A DNA stretch of 64,000 nt from contig NZ_JAUSXN010000001.1 of the NCBI RefSeq assembly GCF_030816015.1, positions 124,001-188,000 of the forward strand, given 5' to 3'. Source of the DNA: Pedobacter sp. W3I1 (GTDB taxonomy: Bacteria; Bacteroidota; Bacteroidia; Sphingobacteriales; Sphingobacteriaceae). Of this stretch, positions 27,045-35,064 are shown one piece after another. Each line of letters starts with the position of its first letter. Position 1 is the stretch's first letter. A program made the position numbers and the translations under genes. Below the pieces are notes generated by a model. It made no database searches, was not told the DNA's origin, and was given only the letters and a program-made list of their open reading frames with translations.

Positions 27045-27068
27045 CGCACAAACACGCAAAAAAGCGCA
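27045..27068. promoter_or_regulatory. Decamer direct-repeat operator, site 1
   Basis: CGCA recurs at 27045, 27055 and 27065, an exact 10-bp period, with A-rich spacers. The same design is found at 32774 and 32879 around a DeoR-family gene. Repeats one helical turn apart on one face fit a multimeric DeoR-type repressor. An AATAACTG/CAGTTATT inverted repeat (27068-27075 and 27085-27092) adjoins it. Confidence 0.6.
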
Positions 27069-27142
27069 ATAACTGATTATGAAGCAGTTATTACATTACA
27101 AGTATTTATTTCCTTGCGAATAAAAAAACTCCGGAAAATGAA

Positions 27143-27168
27143 AAAGCCAACCGCTAAGGGTTGGCTTT
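27143..27168 (-). terminator. Terminator of the second SusC/SusD operon
   Basis: A 10-bp stem (27143-27152 with 27159-27168) lies about 20 bp after the DUF4397 gene stop. On the minus strand it ends in a T run. Confidence 0.85.
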
Positions 27169-27186
27169 AATAATCATATAATTCAA

Positions 27187-27984
27187 TTATCTGATCAAAA
27201 AGAATGATACATAAGGTCTGCGCGGTGCAGTTGTAAGGCCACTATAGCCACTGGCAAAAATGGTATAAACCCTTTTGTTTAAAAATGTACTTGCACTGGT
27301 ATAATTGGCCAGAACTGTTGCGCTTGTTATGGCCGATCCAGCCGGTCTGATTTTCCAGGTTTTAGATTGTGCAGACCTTAACGTAATCTCGTTGCTAATG
27401 TTTAAATAATTTACATTACCTGCAATAAGCGAGTCTTTTGTATTATCCGTTGCACTTGTTCCATAATACAAATCTACTGATGGCACATTTGGCATCAGGT
27501 TAATGAATCGATATTTACAGTAGGCCGTATCCGGTCTGATAAAACTTTCCTGGGTTAAAACATTTTTGGTGTTCGCAGCGGTATCGGTAATATGCGCCAC
27601 ATAGTTTTTACCTGCTTCTATCTGAAAAGTTGTGCTGTATAATACAAGTGAATCAGTGCCGTCGTCTCTCTTTTTAGGAAGGATGATTGATAGCTTTAGA
27701 TTTCCCGGGCTTACGGCCAGAAAATCAGCTGTAGAACTCCCCCCCGTATTGTATCCACCACCCGGAAAAGGTGTCCGGGCCGTAATAACACTGCTTACTC
27801 TTTTATCGTTAATTTTAATGGCTATTGCTCTGTTGTTGTAATAATAGGAGGCATAGTTCACTTTTAATAAAGCCTGATCGCTGGTTAATTTTTCGGTTTC
27901 ACCATAATCGAGCACATTTTTGGTGCAGCCAGCTAAAGCCATTGCAATAAGCAGGCCTACAAATAAGTTAGAAAATATTTTCAT
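27187..27984 (-). CDS. DUF4397-type lipoprotein
   Basis: The 265-aa lipoprotein has a signal peptide and lipobox ALAGC (Cys19). Two beta-rich repeats follow: ALLKVNYASYYYNNRAIAIKIND and YCKYRFINLMPNVPSVDLYYG-type segments, typical of DUF4397, a fold seen in surface and extracellular proteins. It is the last gene of the operon susC-susD-DUF4397, 25 bp after the susD stop. Position suggests a third surface component that helps capture the ligand, like SusE/F or other surface glycan-binding lipoproteins. That role is inferred, since no binding residues can be named. Confidence 0.75.
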   Translation of the reverse strand: MKIFSNLFVGLLIAMALAGCTKNVLDYGETEKLTSDQALLKVNYASYYYNNRAIAIKINDKRVSSVITARTPFPGGGYNTGGSSTADFLAVSPGNLKLSIILPKKRDDGTDSLVLYSTTFQIEAGKNYVAHITDTAANTKNVLTQESFIRPDTAYCKYRFINLMPNVPSVDLYYGTSATDNTKDSLIAGNVNYLNISNEITLRSAQSKTWKIRPAGSAITSATVLANYTSASTFLNKRVYTIFASGYSGLTTAPRRPYVSFFLIR

Positions 27985-28009
27985 CTTGATATTTTTTAAA
28001 TTAATAAAA

Positions 28010-29620
28010 TTATGGCTGGCTAAACCAGGTTTCCTTAGTCATATAATCGATGTCTAGCCCGCCCCATTTGCGTAATTCCTCGGCATTCCAAACATATTCA
28101 GAATTGTAACGTGGCCTGAAACGGTAGGCATATTTACCACCCAAAAGAAGATCGGCCGCTGGAATTTGATAGAACTGCTTGAACACTGTTGCACTGTAGT
28201 GGTGTTTCCTGATGTCAGACCATTGTTCTAAACCGGCCCAACCCCACTGTGCGATATATTTCTGCCCCATAATGTCGGCAAGCGATAATGAATCAGGGCT
28301 TTGCACCACTTCTTTTGAACTTAAATAACTGTTAATTTCGGCATCAGTGATTAAAGGGTCGGGGGTTTTAGAAGCCCTGCCATAGGTATTGCAAAAAACC
28401 ATGTGCCCCGATATGCCAGCCCTGTAGGCAGCTAAAGCATCGGCAGTTTTTCCTTGTAAAAACAACGCTTCTGCTTTAGTAAACTGTAATTGCGAATAGG
28501 TCATGATTGGGTATCTTGCTGCATCGGCAAAAATATATTTCCCATTGTAAGTAGTAGACCCTGCCGGAATGGCTCCAAAAACAATAGGAAGGCCTGATGT
28601 ACTGCTTCCCTGGGTTGGAACACCGGCTATATACCTGCCCAGAGTAGCTGTAGCCGTACTTGCCGGCAACATCCTGCTCAATCTTGGATCGAGTGAACTT
28701 GTTGGATTTGTGGTAGGCACTCCCCTCACTCCACCTGCAAGATAGTTTAAGATCGTGGTCGAAATGCGGCCATAATAAGTAGATGTAGCGCCAGATGGAT
28801 TGATATAACCTAAGGTTGGGCCAAATGGATTGGTATCATCAGTACTCGCTGCAGAGAAATAAACTGTAGCAGATTCTGTTTCGTTGGCAAAAGATAAATT
28901 GGTGTATTTAACCACACTATCTGCATACATAGTTTTAAACTCTGGTTTATTTACCAGATGACTGTACTGTAATGCATAAATGGCATACACAAATTTTCTC
29001 CACTTAGCCATGTCTCCTTTATAAATCCCATCGCCGGTAACACTGGCCAGTTGCGTAGTGTAGTTGAGTGGACTTTTCATCGTAGAATACTTAAGCGACT
29101 GTTCGCAGTAGTAGCGCACTTTTGCATAAACCTCTGGCTGATCATGATAAGGAAATTTTAACATCCCTGGAGTAAACGCCTCATCCAAAATGATCGGCCC
29201 GTACAAATCTGTTGTTTGCTGGTAGGCCCAGGCCTTAATGGCATAACCAATTGCAGCATACTCATATTTTTGATTGGTAACAGCATCATTAATTAAATTT
29301 TCCAGATTCAAGCCCAAATCAACATAGGTCATTCTCCATATTACGCCCCCATTATCGCTCGAACGCACGAAAGTGTGCTTTTCGAAAGCAATAGATCCAT
29401 CATCGGTTGATGCTCCAATAAGATTTTGTGTAATTTTCCAAATAAACCGGTAATCCTGCGAGGTTCCGTTTGTCATCTGAAATAAAATCGGAGGAAGCAG
29501 CAGTTCTGCCTTACTGGTTTGAGGCACTGCAGGATTTGTATTGATATCGAGGTATTTCTTACATCCTCCGGTCATTAATAATATTGCCGCAGCAATATAT
29601 AGTTTATATAATCTTTTCAT
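28010..29620 (-). CDS. SusD-like lipoprotein (SusD-like_2 type, operon 2)
   Basis: This is the surface partner of the adjacent SusC, about 536 aa. The lipobox is MTGGC followed by KKYLDINTNPAVPQTSKAELLLPP, the entry sequence of the SusD-like_2 branch, which differs from the RagB branch at 21971. The C-terminal part includes QLQFTKAEALFLQG and QKYIAQWGWAGLEQWSDIRKHHY. An in-frame GTG at 29629 shares its G with the susC stop (TAGTG); the ATG at 29620 is preferred because the signal peptide begins MKRLYKLY. Tight spacing implies translational coupling with susC. Confidence 0.9.
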   Translation of the reverse strand: MKRLYKLYIAAAILLMTGGCKKYLDINTNPAVPQTSKAELLLPPILFQMTNGTSQDYRFIWKITQNLIGASTDDGSIAFEKHTFVRSSDNGGVIWRMTYVDLGLNLENLINDAVTNQKYEYAAIGYAIKAWAYQQTTDLYGPIILDEAFTPGMLKFPYHDQPEVYAKVRYYCEQSLKYSTMKSPLNYTTQLASVTGDGIYKGDMAKWRKFVYAIYALQYSHLVNKPEFKTMYADSVVKYTNLSFANETESATVYFSAASTDDTNPFGPTLGYINPSGATSTYYGRISTTILNYLAGGVRGVPTTNPTSSLDPRLSRMLPASTATATLGRYIAGVPTQGSSTSGLPIVFGAIPAGSTTYNGKYIFADAARYPIMTYSQLQFTKAEALFLQGKTADALAAYRAGISGHMVFCNTYGRASKTPDPLITDAEINSYLSSKEVVQSPDSLSLADIMGQKYIAQWGWAGLEQWSDIRKHHYSATVFKQFYQIPAADLLLGGKYAYRFRPRYNSEYVWNAEELRKWGGLDIDYMTKETWFSQP

Positions 29621-29628
29621 GTTATTCA

Positions 29629-32600
29629 CTATAATTTAACCCTAAATCCAACATTAAAACCTATTGGTTTACCAACATTACCATAATCAATTCCATAACC
29701 ACCAATTCCACCAACACCTGGCGAATTTGCATTACTTTCAGGATCGCCACCTGAATAATTGGTAATGAGTATGGAGTCGGTTAAGGTAAAAAATGCGCCA
29801 AAACTCTGGATAAATCCTATTCGCTTAACCAGTGATGGCGGAAAATCGTAGGCCAGCGTAACATCCCTCAAACGGAGGGTCTTGATATTCCTTTCTACAA
29901 ACATTTCTGGCGAAACGTTTAAAGAGTAGTAATTAGAAGCATAAAAAGGCGTTACGGCAATCGTATTAACCGTAGGGTTGGCTGTGTTTTGCAATCCGTC
30001 GGCCAAAACTCCTTTAATTACACGAGGCACTTCTCTGTCTAAAGTTTTCAAACTAATTCCTTTTCTATAAGAATCGTATTCAGTACCATTAACCACATCA
30101 CCACCATATCTTAAATCCCATAAGAAAGAGAGGTTGAAGCCTTTGTAGCTAAATCTGTTTACAAAACCCAATGTAAATTTTGGATTTCTGTCTCCAATAG
30201 GATAATACTGTGTATCAGAGCTTGTTGGCAAGCCAGATGAAGTGTTAATCAAGATATCGCCCCTATTATTTCGATCGAACCTGGTTCCGCTGATTGCGCC
30301 TGTACTGTAACCCGGATGAACTGCACTTCTGATTTCGCCAACTACCCAGGTATCAGATTCGTAAAGCTCTGGAAGTTCATTTGCCAGCGATAGTACCACA
30401 CCTCGGTTGCGGGTAAAATTAAGCGTAGTGTTCCAGTTAAAATCTTTGCCTTTTATCGGATTACCTGTTAATTGTACTTCAATACCACGGTTACGTACGG
30501 TACCGCCATTCATCATCTCCAATACGAAACCTGTACCATAGCTTAAACGCGGGTTAATGATCTGATCTTTACTTAACAGGTTGTAATAGTTAAAATCCAG
30601 TCCGATCCGGTTTTTCAGAAACTGCATTTCAGTACCGATTTCAAAGTTCTCAGATACCTCTGGTTTTAAGTCGGGATTACCACCATAGTACGAATAGGCA
30701 TAACCACCGCCTGTAAATCTTTTGGCCTCATAGTTTGTGCCTGTAGAATACTCTCTCCACGGCTCTTTACCCGTTAAAGCATAGGAGGCTCTCAACTTGC
30801 CATTATCCAACCAAGGCAATGCAGTTTTAACTGAGGCCAGATCGGTAAAGTTAAAGGCCAAACTTGCTGATGGATAGGCAAAATATGGATTATTGGGCAT
30901 CAAACGTGAAGCACCATCAACCCTGCCAGATAAGGTTAAATACAATAAAGTTTTATAACCTAAAATAGCCTGCGCAAAAGCACCAATCGTACGGTAACGG
31001 TTTACATAGGTTAAGGTACGCTGCGTTGTGGGCAGTGTATTGTTTATGCTGTAAAAATTTGGATCGTACATGTTTGTGCCACGCTGAGAATCGGTGGTAG
31101 AATTATAATTGTTAAAGGTGGCACCAATAACATAGGTATTGTTAAAATCGCCAACTTTATGTTTGGCACTGGCGGTTAACGATCCATTAAATACTTTGGT
31201 TAGTTGATCATAGGTCATTACCGTTCCTCCTGTTGGGGCCGCAGCAGAGCCAGAACCACGGTAAGACTGGGCGTGGTATACCGACAATCCTTTCGTATTG
31301 GAGATATCAGCGCCGATAATTCCATTAATCCTTAACCATTTGGTTGGTTTTAGCTCCACATTTGTATTGGCAATTAACCTGTTAACTTTATCGTTGTTCA
31401 CATTTTTAACAACATCCCAAAGCGGGTTATCAAATTCAGAATATATACTTGCCAGGTGCAAAATCCTGTTTCCGTTAACATCCTGATAATTCTGAACATC
31501 GTATGCTGAGCTAAACCGCATTAACTGAAGCAAAGATCCATTAGCACCTTTATTAGCCTTGTCGTTATTAGAATTAATGTAATTGAAAGTGGTTGTTAAT
31601 TTTAATACCGGAGAGATGGTACCGACAGCGGTAACCCGCGATGAAAACCTGGTATAACCTGTTGTAGGAATTGTTCCTTTAGTATCAGTGTATTCGTTAG
31701 ACCAGCGATAAGAAAACTGCTCAGTTCCACCCTCAAAAGATAAATTGTGCTTTTGCGTAAAACCCGTTTCAAAAAAATTATGGATGTTATCGTAAAGTGG
31801 TGTACTTGGTAAAAATGCAGGTCCAAAAAAATTAGAGGAGCCACCATCGTAAACGCCGTTAGAAAGCCCTGAATTATACTTGGTTTGTATCTCTGGAAAT
31901 TTATTTAACTGTTCTACCCTAAACGAGTTGTTATAGTTAATGCTTCCACGACCGGCTTTTCCTTTTTTTGTGGTAATTAAGATCGCACCACTTGCTCCGG
32001 CACTTCCATACAAGGCTGTAGCCTCAGGACCTTTCATAATCACATAACTTTCAATATCGTTTGGGTTAATGTCCATCCCCCGGTTAGAATAATCCTGATC
32101 TCTGTTCGCCGCACCTGAAACAAGTTCTCTTGTTTGATTTAAGGTACTGTTGTTAATTGGCACACCATCTACAACAATCAAGGCATTATTATCGCCACTG
32201 ATGGATACAAATCCGCGTAAAACAATCTGTGCAGAGGCTCCCGGGTTTCCATTGGTACTATTAATGGATAAACCAGGAACACGGCCCTGTAAGCCTCCAA
32301 AAAAATCGTTCCTCTGGGTTTCGGCTACTTCTGCACCAGAAACCTTCGGGGTAGAATAACCCAATGATTTAACATCGCGGTCAATCCCATAGGCAGTAAC
32401 TACAACCTCGTTAAGGTTGCTGGCATCAGCAGAAAGATTAACGTTAATGATTGTATTGGTCCCCACAGTTCTTTCAGCGCTTTTATATCCAACATAGGAA
32501 AATATGAGTACATCGGTTTTTAATGCTTTAATAGCATAATTTCCATCACTGTTGGATTGTGATACGATGGTACTCCCTTTTACCCGAATGGAAACACCGG

Positions 32601-32712
32601 GAATGGGGCCGTCAACAGAGCTGACCTTACCGGTAATGGTTAGCTGTTGCGCAAAAACCTGTGCACACAGCATAATCATACCGATAAAACTAAAGACTAG
32701 TTTTTTCTTCAT
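29629..32712 (-). CDS. SusC/RagA-family TonB-dependent transporter (operon 2)
   Basis: This 1027-aa outer-membrane importer has a signal peptide ending QVFAQQ. Its N-terminal regulatory-like domain (ITGKVSSVDGPIPGVSIRVKGS) is strikingly close to that of the operon 1 SusC. The SusC box is LNEVVVTAYGIDRD. The plug contains LQGRVPGLSI and VIMKGPEATALYGSAGASGAILIT, followed by the barrel. It is the first gene of susC-susD-DUF4397. It diverges from a DeoR regulator, and the 245-bp region between holds two decamer-repeat sites. The substrate is unknown. The shared control region suggests the same inducer as operon 1. Confidence 0.95.
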   Translation of the reverse strand: MKKKLVFSFIGMIMLCAQVFAQQLTITGKVSSVDGPIPGVSIRVKGSTIVSQSNSDGNYAIKALKTDVLIFSYVGYKSAERTVGTNTIINVNLSADASNLNEVVVTAYGIDRDVKSLGYSTPKVSGAEVAETQRNDFFGGLQGRVPGLSINSTNGNPGASAQIVLRGFVSISGDNNALIVVDGVPINNSTLNQTRELVSGAANRDQDYSNRGMDINPNDIESYVIMKGPEATALYGSAGASGAILITTKKGKAGRGSINYNNSFRVEQLNKFPEIQTKYNSGLSNGVYDGGSSNFFGPAFLPSTPLYDNIHNFFETGFTQKHNLSFEGGTEQFSYRWSNEYTDTKGTIPTTGYTRFSSRVTAVGTISPVLKLTTTFNYINSNNDKANKGANGSLLQLMRFSSAYDVQNYQDVNGNRILHLASIYSEFDNPLWDVVKNVNNDKVNRLIANTNVELKPTKWLRINGIIGADISNTKGLSVYHAQSYRGSGSAAAPTGGTVMTYDQLTKVFNGSLTASAKHKVGDFNNTYVIGATFNNYNSTTDSQRGTNMYDPNFYSINNTLPTTQRTLTYVNRYRTIGAFAQAILGYKTLLYLTLSGRVDGASRLMPNNPYFAYPSASLAFNFTDLASVKTALPWLDNGKLRASYALTGKEPWREYSTGTNYEAKRFTGGGYAYSYYGGNPDLKPEVSENFEIGTEMQFLKNRIGLDFNYYNLLSKDQIINPRLSYGTGFVLEMMNGGTVRNRGIEVQLTGNPIKGKDFNWNTTLNFTRNRGVVLSLANELPELYESDTWVVGEIRSAVHPGYSTGAISGTRFDRNNRGDILINTSSGLPTSSDTQYYPIGDRNPKFTLGFVNRFSYKGFNLSFLWDLRYGGDVVNGTEYDSYRKGISLKTLDREVPRVIKGVLADGLQNTANPTVNTIAVTPFYASNYYSLNVSPEMFVERNIKTLRLRDVTLAYDFPPSLVKRIGFIQSFGAFFTLTDSILITNYSGGDPESNANSPGVGGIGGYGIDYGNVGKPIGFNVGFRVKL

Positions 32713-32773
32713 AATTAGTTAGTAAGAAAGTTGGTTAAAAAGGAATAAAATTTGTTTTCCGGTTTATCAAACA

Positions 32774-32787
32774 CGCATATTCACGCA
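32774..32787. promoter_or_regulatory. Decamer direct-repeat operator, site 2
   Basis: ACGCA is repeated with exact 10-bp spacing (CGCA at 32774 and 32784), 62-75 bp upstream of the susC start. It looks like a two-unit version of the sites at 27045 and 32879. Confidence 0.5.
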
Positions 32788-32878
32788 GTTTTGATGTTAG
32801 TTTAGTAAATATGATGAATGTTTTTGATAAAAAAAACAAATAGCAAAGATTTTTGCTACCACCAAACCATATATTATT

Positions 32879-32902
32879 GCAAAAACAAGCAAAAACACGC
32901 AA
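32879..32902. promoter_or_regulatory. Decamer direct-repeat operator, site 3
   Basis: GCA recurs at 32879, 32889 and 32899 within units of the form AAAAACxxGC, an exact 10-bp period over three units. It lies 56-79 bp upstream of the DeoR-family gene and about 165-190 bp upstream of the divergent susC, so it could serve autoregulation and the operon. Confidence 0.6.
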
Positions 32903-32957
32903 TATTTAAAAAATCTAAAAATCTTTTATACATTCGTTTAAAACCAGACACCTACTT

Positions 32958-33704
32958 ATGCTGAAAAAAGAACGTCACGACTTCATTATGCGCCAGATTA
33001 ACCTGCACAACCGGGTACTCACATCAGATCTGGTACAATTACTCAATGTTTCGGAAGATACCATCAGAAGGGATCTACAGGAACTTGTTGATGAAAACCT
33101 ACTTTACAAGGTTCATGGAGGCGCTTTATCTAAATCGTACCACAGCTCCTTCGATGATAGTACGGTTTATGCAAGGGATAGTAAAATTGCCATTGGCAAA
33201 AAAGCCGTTCAGCTAATAAAGGACGGCATGGTGGTTTTAACGGGTGGAGGAACCACAATTTTAGAGTTTGTAAAGCTGCTTCCACAAGGCTTATCTGCTA
33301 CTTTTTTCACTATTAGTCCGTTGGTTGCAGTAGAACTGGCCAAATACAATAATATCGAAGTGATTTTGATTGGCGGGTTGTTTTCCAAAAATTCGCAGGT
33401 TACCTATGGCGGACAGGTAATTACACAATTATCAGAAATTAAGGCCGATTTATGCCTGATGGGAACGAGCGCGATCCACCCCGACGAAGGCCTTACCGAT
33501 ACTTACTGGGAAATTAACCAACTTAAAAAGGCCATGCTGGCCTGTGCAAAAAAAACAGCTGTACTCTGCATTTCTGAGAAATTAGACATTGCTTTAAGAT
33601 TAAGGGTTTGCCCAATAGAAAGCATTAGTTATTTGATAACCGAGCTGGATTTAGATCACGAATCGCTTTCGCGCTACCGCGAAAAGGAGCTGAATATTTT
33701 ATAA
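32958..33704 (+). CDS. DeoR/GlpR-family transcription regulator
   Basis: This 248-aa sugar-phosphate-responsive DNA-binding protein has an N-terminal winged helix: LTSDLVQLLNVSEDTIRRDLQEL near residues 21-44, the DeoR signature. A C-terminal ribose-isomerase-like sensor follows, with GKKAVQLIKDGMVVLTGGGTT and ADLCLMGTSAIHPDEGLTD. Members usually repress sugar-use operons and release DNA on binding a phosphorylated sugar. It is divergent from the susC-susD-DUF4397 operon. The decamer repeats here and at 27045 make it the likely regulator of both SusC/SusD operons. The plus-strand transcript ends at a terminator shared with the convergent susD. Confidence 0.9.
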   Translation: MLKKERHDFIMRQINLHNRVLTSDLVQLLNVSEDTIRRDLQELVDENLLYKVHGGALSKSYHSSFDDSTVYARDSKIAIGKKAVQLIKDGMVVLTGGGTTILEFVKLLPQGLSATFFTISPLVAVELAKYNNIEVILIGGLFSKNSQVTYGGQVITQLSEIKADLCLMGTSAIHPDEGLTDTYWEINQLKKAMLACAKKTAVLCISEKLDIALRLRVCPIESISYLITELDLDHESLSRYREKELNIL

Positions 33705-33734
33705 AAAAAGTCCCGACGAAAATCGGGACTTTTT
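33705..33734. terminator. Bidirectional terminator between regulator and third susD
   Basis: AAAAAGTCCCGA (33705-33716) pairs with TCGGGACTTTTT (33723-33734). It lies between two convergent stops only 36 bp apart, with T runs in both directions. Confidence 0.9.
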
Positions 33735-33740
33735 CATCTG

Positions 33741-35036
33741 CTAGAACGCTGGATCTGGGGGGGTATTAGTGTTATTATCTCTTTCTGCGAAAGGATAAGG
33801 GAAAAAGTTCCGTTTACGATCGGCTAAAGGCTGGTTAAACCTTCTCATATCTTCGAGTTTTAATCCCGACATAAAAAGCTCAATACAACGGTGCTTGTAA
33901 ATCAGATCTAAAAGCTGTTGTTGCGTATAAGGACCTGTTAGTGCTGGCAGTGCCGCCCCAACTCCAAAAGGATCAGTTGCGGCAGTTTTGGTTACGATCT
34001 TGTTCAGCTCAGTAAGTGACGAAGTTAAGTTCGGTGTAGCTTGACGGGCATAAGCCTCTGCTTTAATCAAGGTCATCTCGCCTGGCAGATAAATGGGAAA
34101 TTGGGTAAAAGTACCTGCACCAAAACCGTTAATACGTACAGTTGTATTAATTGTAGTATAAAATGGAATTCTGGCATCGCCTGCATCTGGAATATTAGCA
34201 CCAGTCTGTCCTAAATTTATATTCTTAGGTTGAATTACATTATTGGTAGAGGTAGCGATCTCAAAAATGGGATTAAGATTTTGCGCGTCATAAGTTAGCG
34301 CCGACCTTTTAGTTAAATCAACAGCATTGGCACTACTTAAGGCAAGGGCATAATTGCCAACAAACAACGCATAACGAGCCTTTAAAGCATTGAGCGTATT
34401 CGGGATATCTACTCCCGTAGGAATGTTGCTCAAAAACGAGGTGCTGATTGGGTTTGCTGCAATTAGGCCCAAAGCATTATCAATAGTTGCAATAGCTTTG
34501 TTAAAGCCTTCCGTCCTTGTAATAAAACTTACATTTTGCCCGGTTCCTGCTGGAACTTTTTCCCAAAATTCCGATAAATTACCCAATGCCAAGGCTTTAA
34601 AAATACTGGCATGTGCAATTAAGCCTGAAGCCAAACCTTTATCGGCGAGATTAGCAGCATTATTGATCACATTATCTGCATCAAAAATGATCTTATTTGA
34701 ACTGGTCCAAACATTTAGTAACACCGAATTTGTACCATCTACCTGCACTCCTCCCGTCATCAGCCGGTCTTCATTGGTATTTCCTGTATTAACAGAAATT
34801 AACTCATTAGTCGTAATGCCATTAACAGTAATTGCTGCATATAGGAGCCCTGCCCTTGTTGTGGAGAAATTTTTCTGAAGACCAACCGTAATCCCGGTCA
34901 AACCTCTTGCAGAAAGGAGCACATCATCAGCTACAGCACCGTTAGGATTTAAATATTCCTTTTTACAAGCAGCCAGTGAAAGGGCCATTGCAAAGAAAAA
35001 TGTGTAGCGAATATATTTTGATCTTGAATTTTTCAT
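33741..35036 (-). CDS. SusD/RagB-family lipoprotein (operon 3)
   Basis: This is a surface glycan-binding lipoprotein of about 431 aa, shorter than usual SusD proteins (500-600 aa). The signal peptide carries lipobox SLAAC followed by KKEYLNPNGAVADD. The conserved C-terminal LDLIYKHRCIELFMSGLKLEDMRRFNQPLADRKRNFFPYPFAERDNN is the SusD signature and ends close to the family C-terminus. The frame opens with TTG at 35060, but ATG at 35036 gives a regular signal peptide. It is paired with the SusC at 35065 in the same operon. The neighbouring amino-sugar genes suggest a GlcNAc- or MurNAc-containing ligand, as an inference. Confidence 0.9.
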   Translation of the reverse strand: MKNSRSKYIRYTFFFAMALSLAACKKEYLNPNGAVADDVLLSARGLTGITVGLQKNFSTTRAGLLYAAITVNGITTNELISVNTGNTNEDRLMTGGVQVDGTNSVLLNVWTSSNKIIFDADNVINNAANLADKGLASGLIAHASIFKALALGNLSEFWEKVPAGTGQNVSFITRTEGFNKAIATIDNALGLIAANPISTSFLSNIPTGVDIPNTLNALKARYALFVGNYALALSSANAVDLTKRSALTYDAQNLNPIFEIATSTNNVIQPKNINLGQTGANIPDAGDARIPFYTTINTTVRINGFGAGTFTQFPIYLPGEMTLIKAEAYARQATPNLTSSLTELNKIVTKTAATDPFGVGAALPALTGPYTQQQLLDLIYKHRCIELFMSGLKLEDMRRFNQPLADRKRNFFPYPFAERDNNTNTPPDPAF

Positions 35037-35064
35037 CTTAATATGATTTATTTTTTCCAATAAA

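Noticed and set aside
27001..27100. Decamer repeats as a CRISPR-like array
   Set aside because: The units are 10 bp with no unique spacers and no cas genes; they fit an operator.
34390..34878. 162-codon plus-strand frame antisense to the third susD
   Set aside because: It is the complement of a clear SusD coding sequence and has no promoter box or family similarity.
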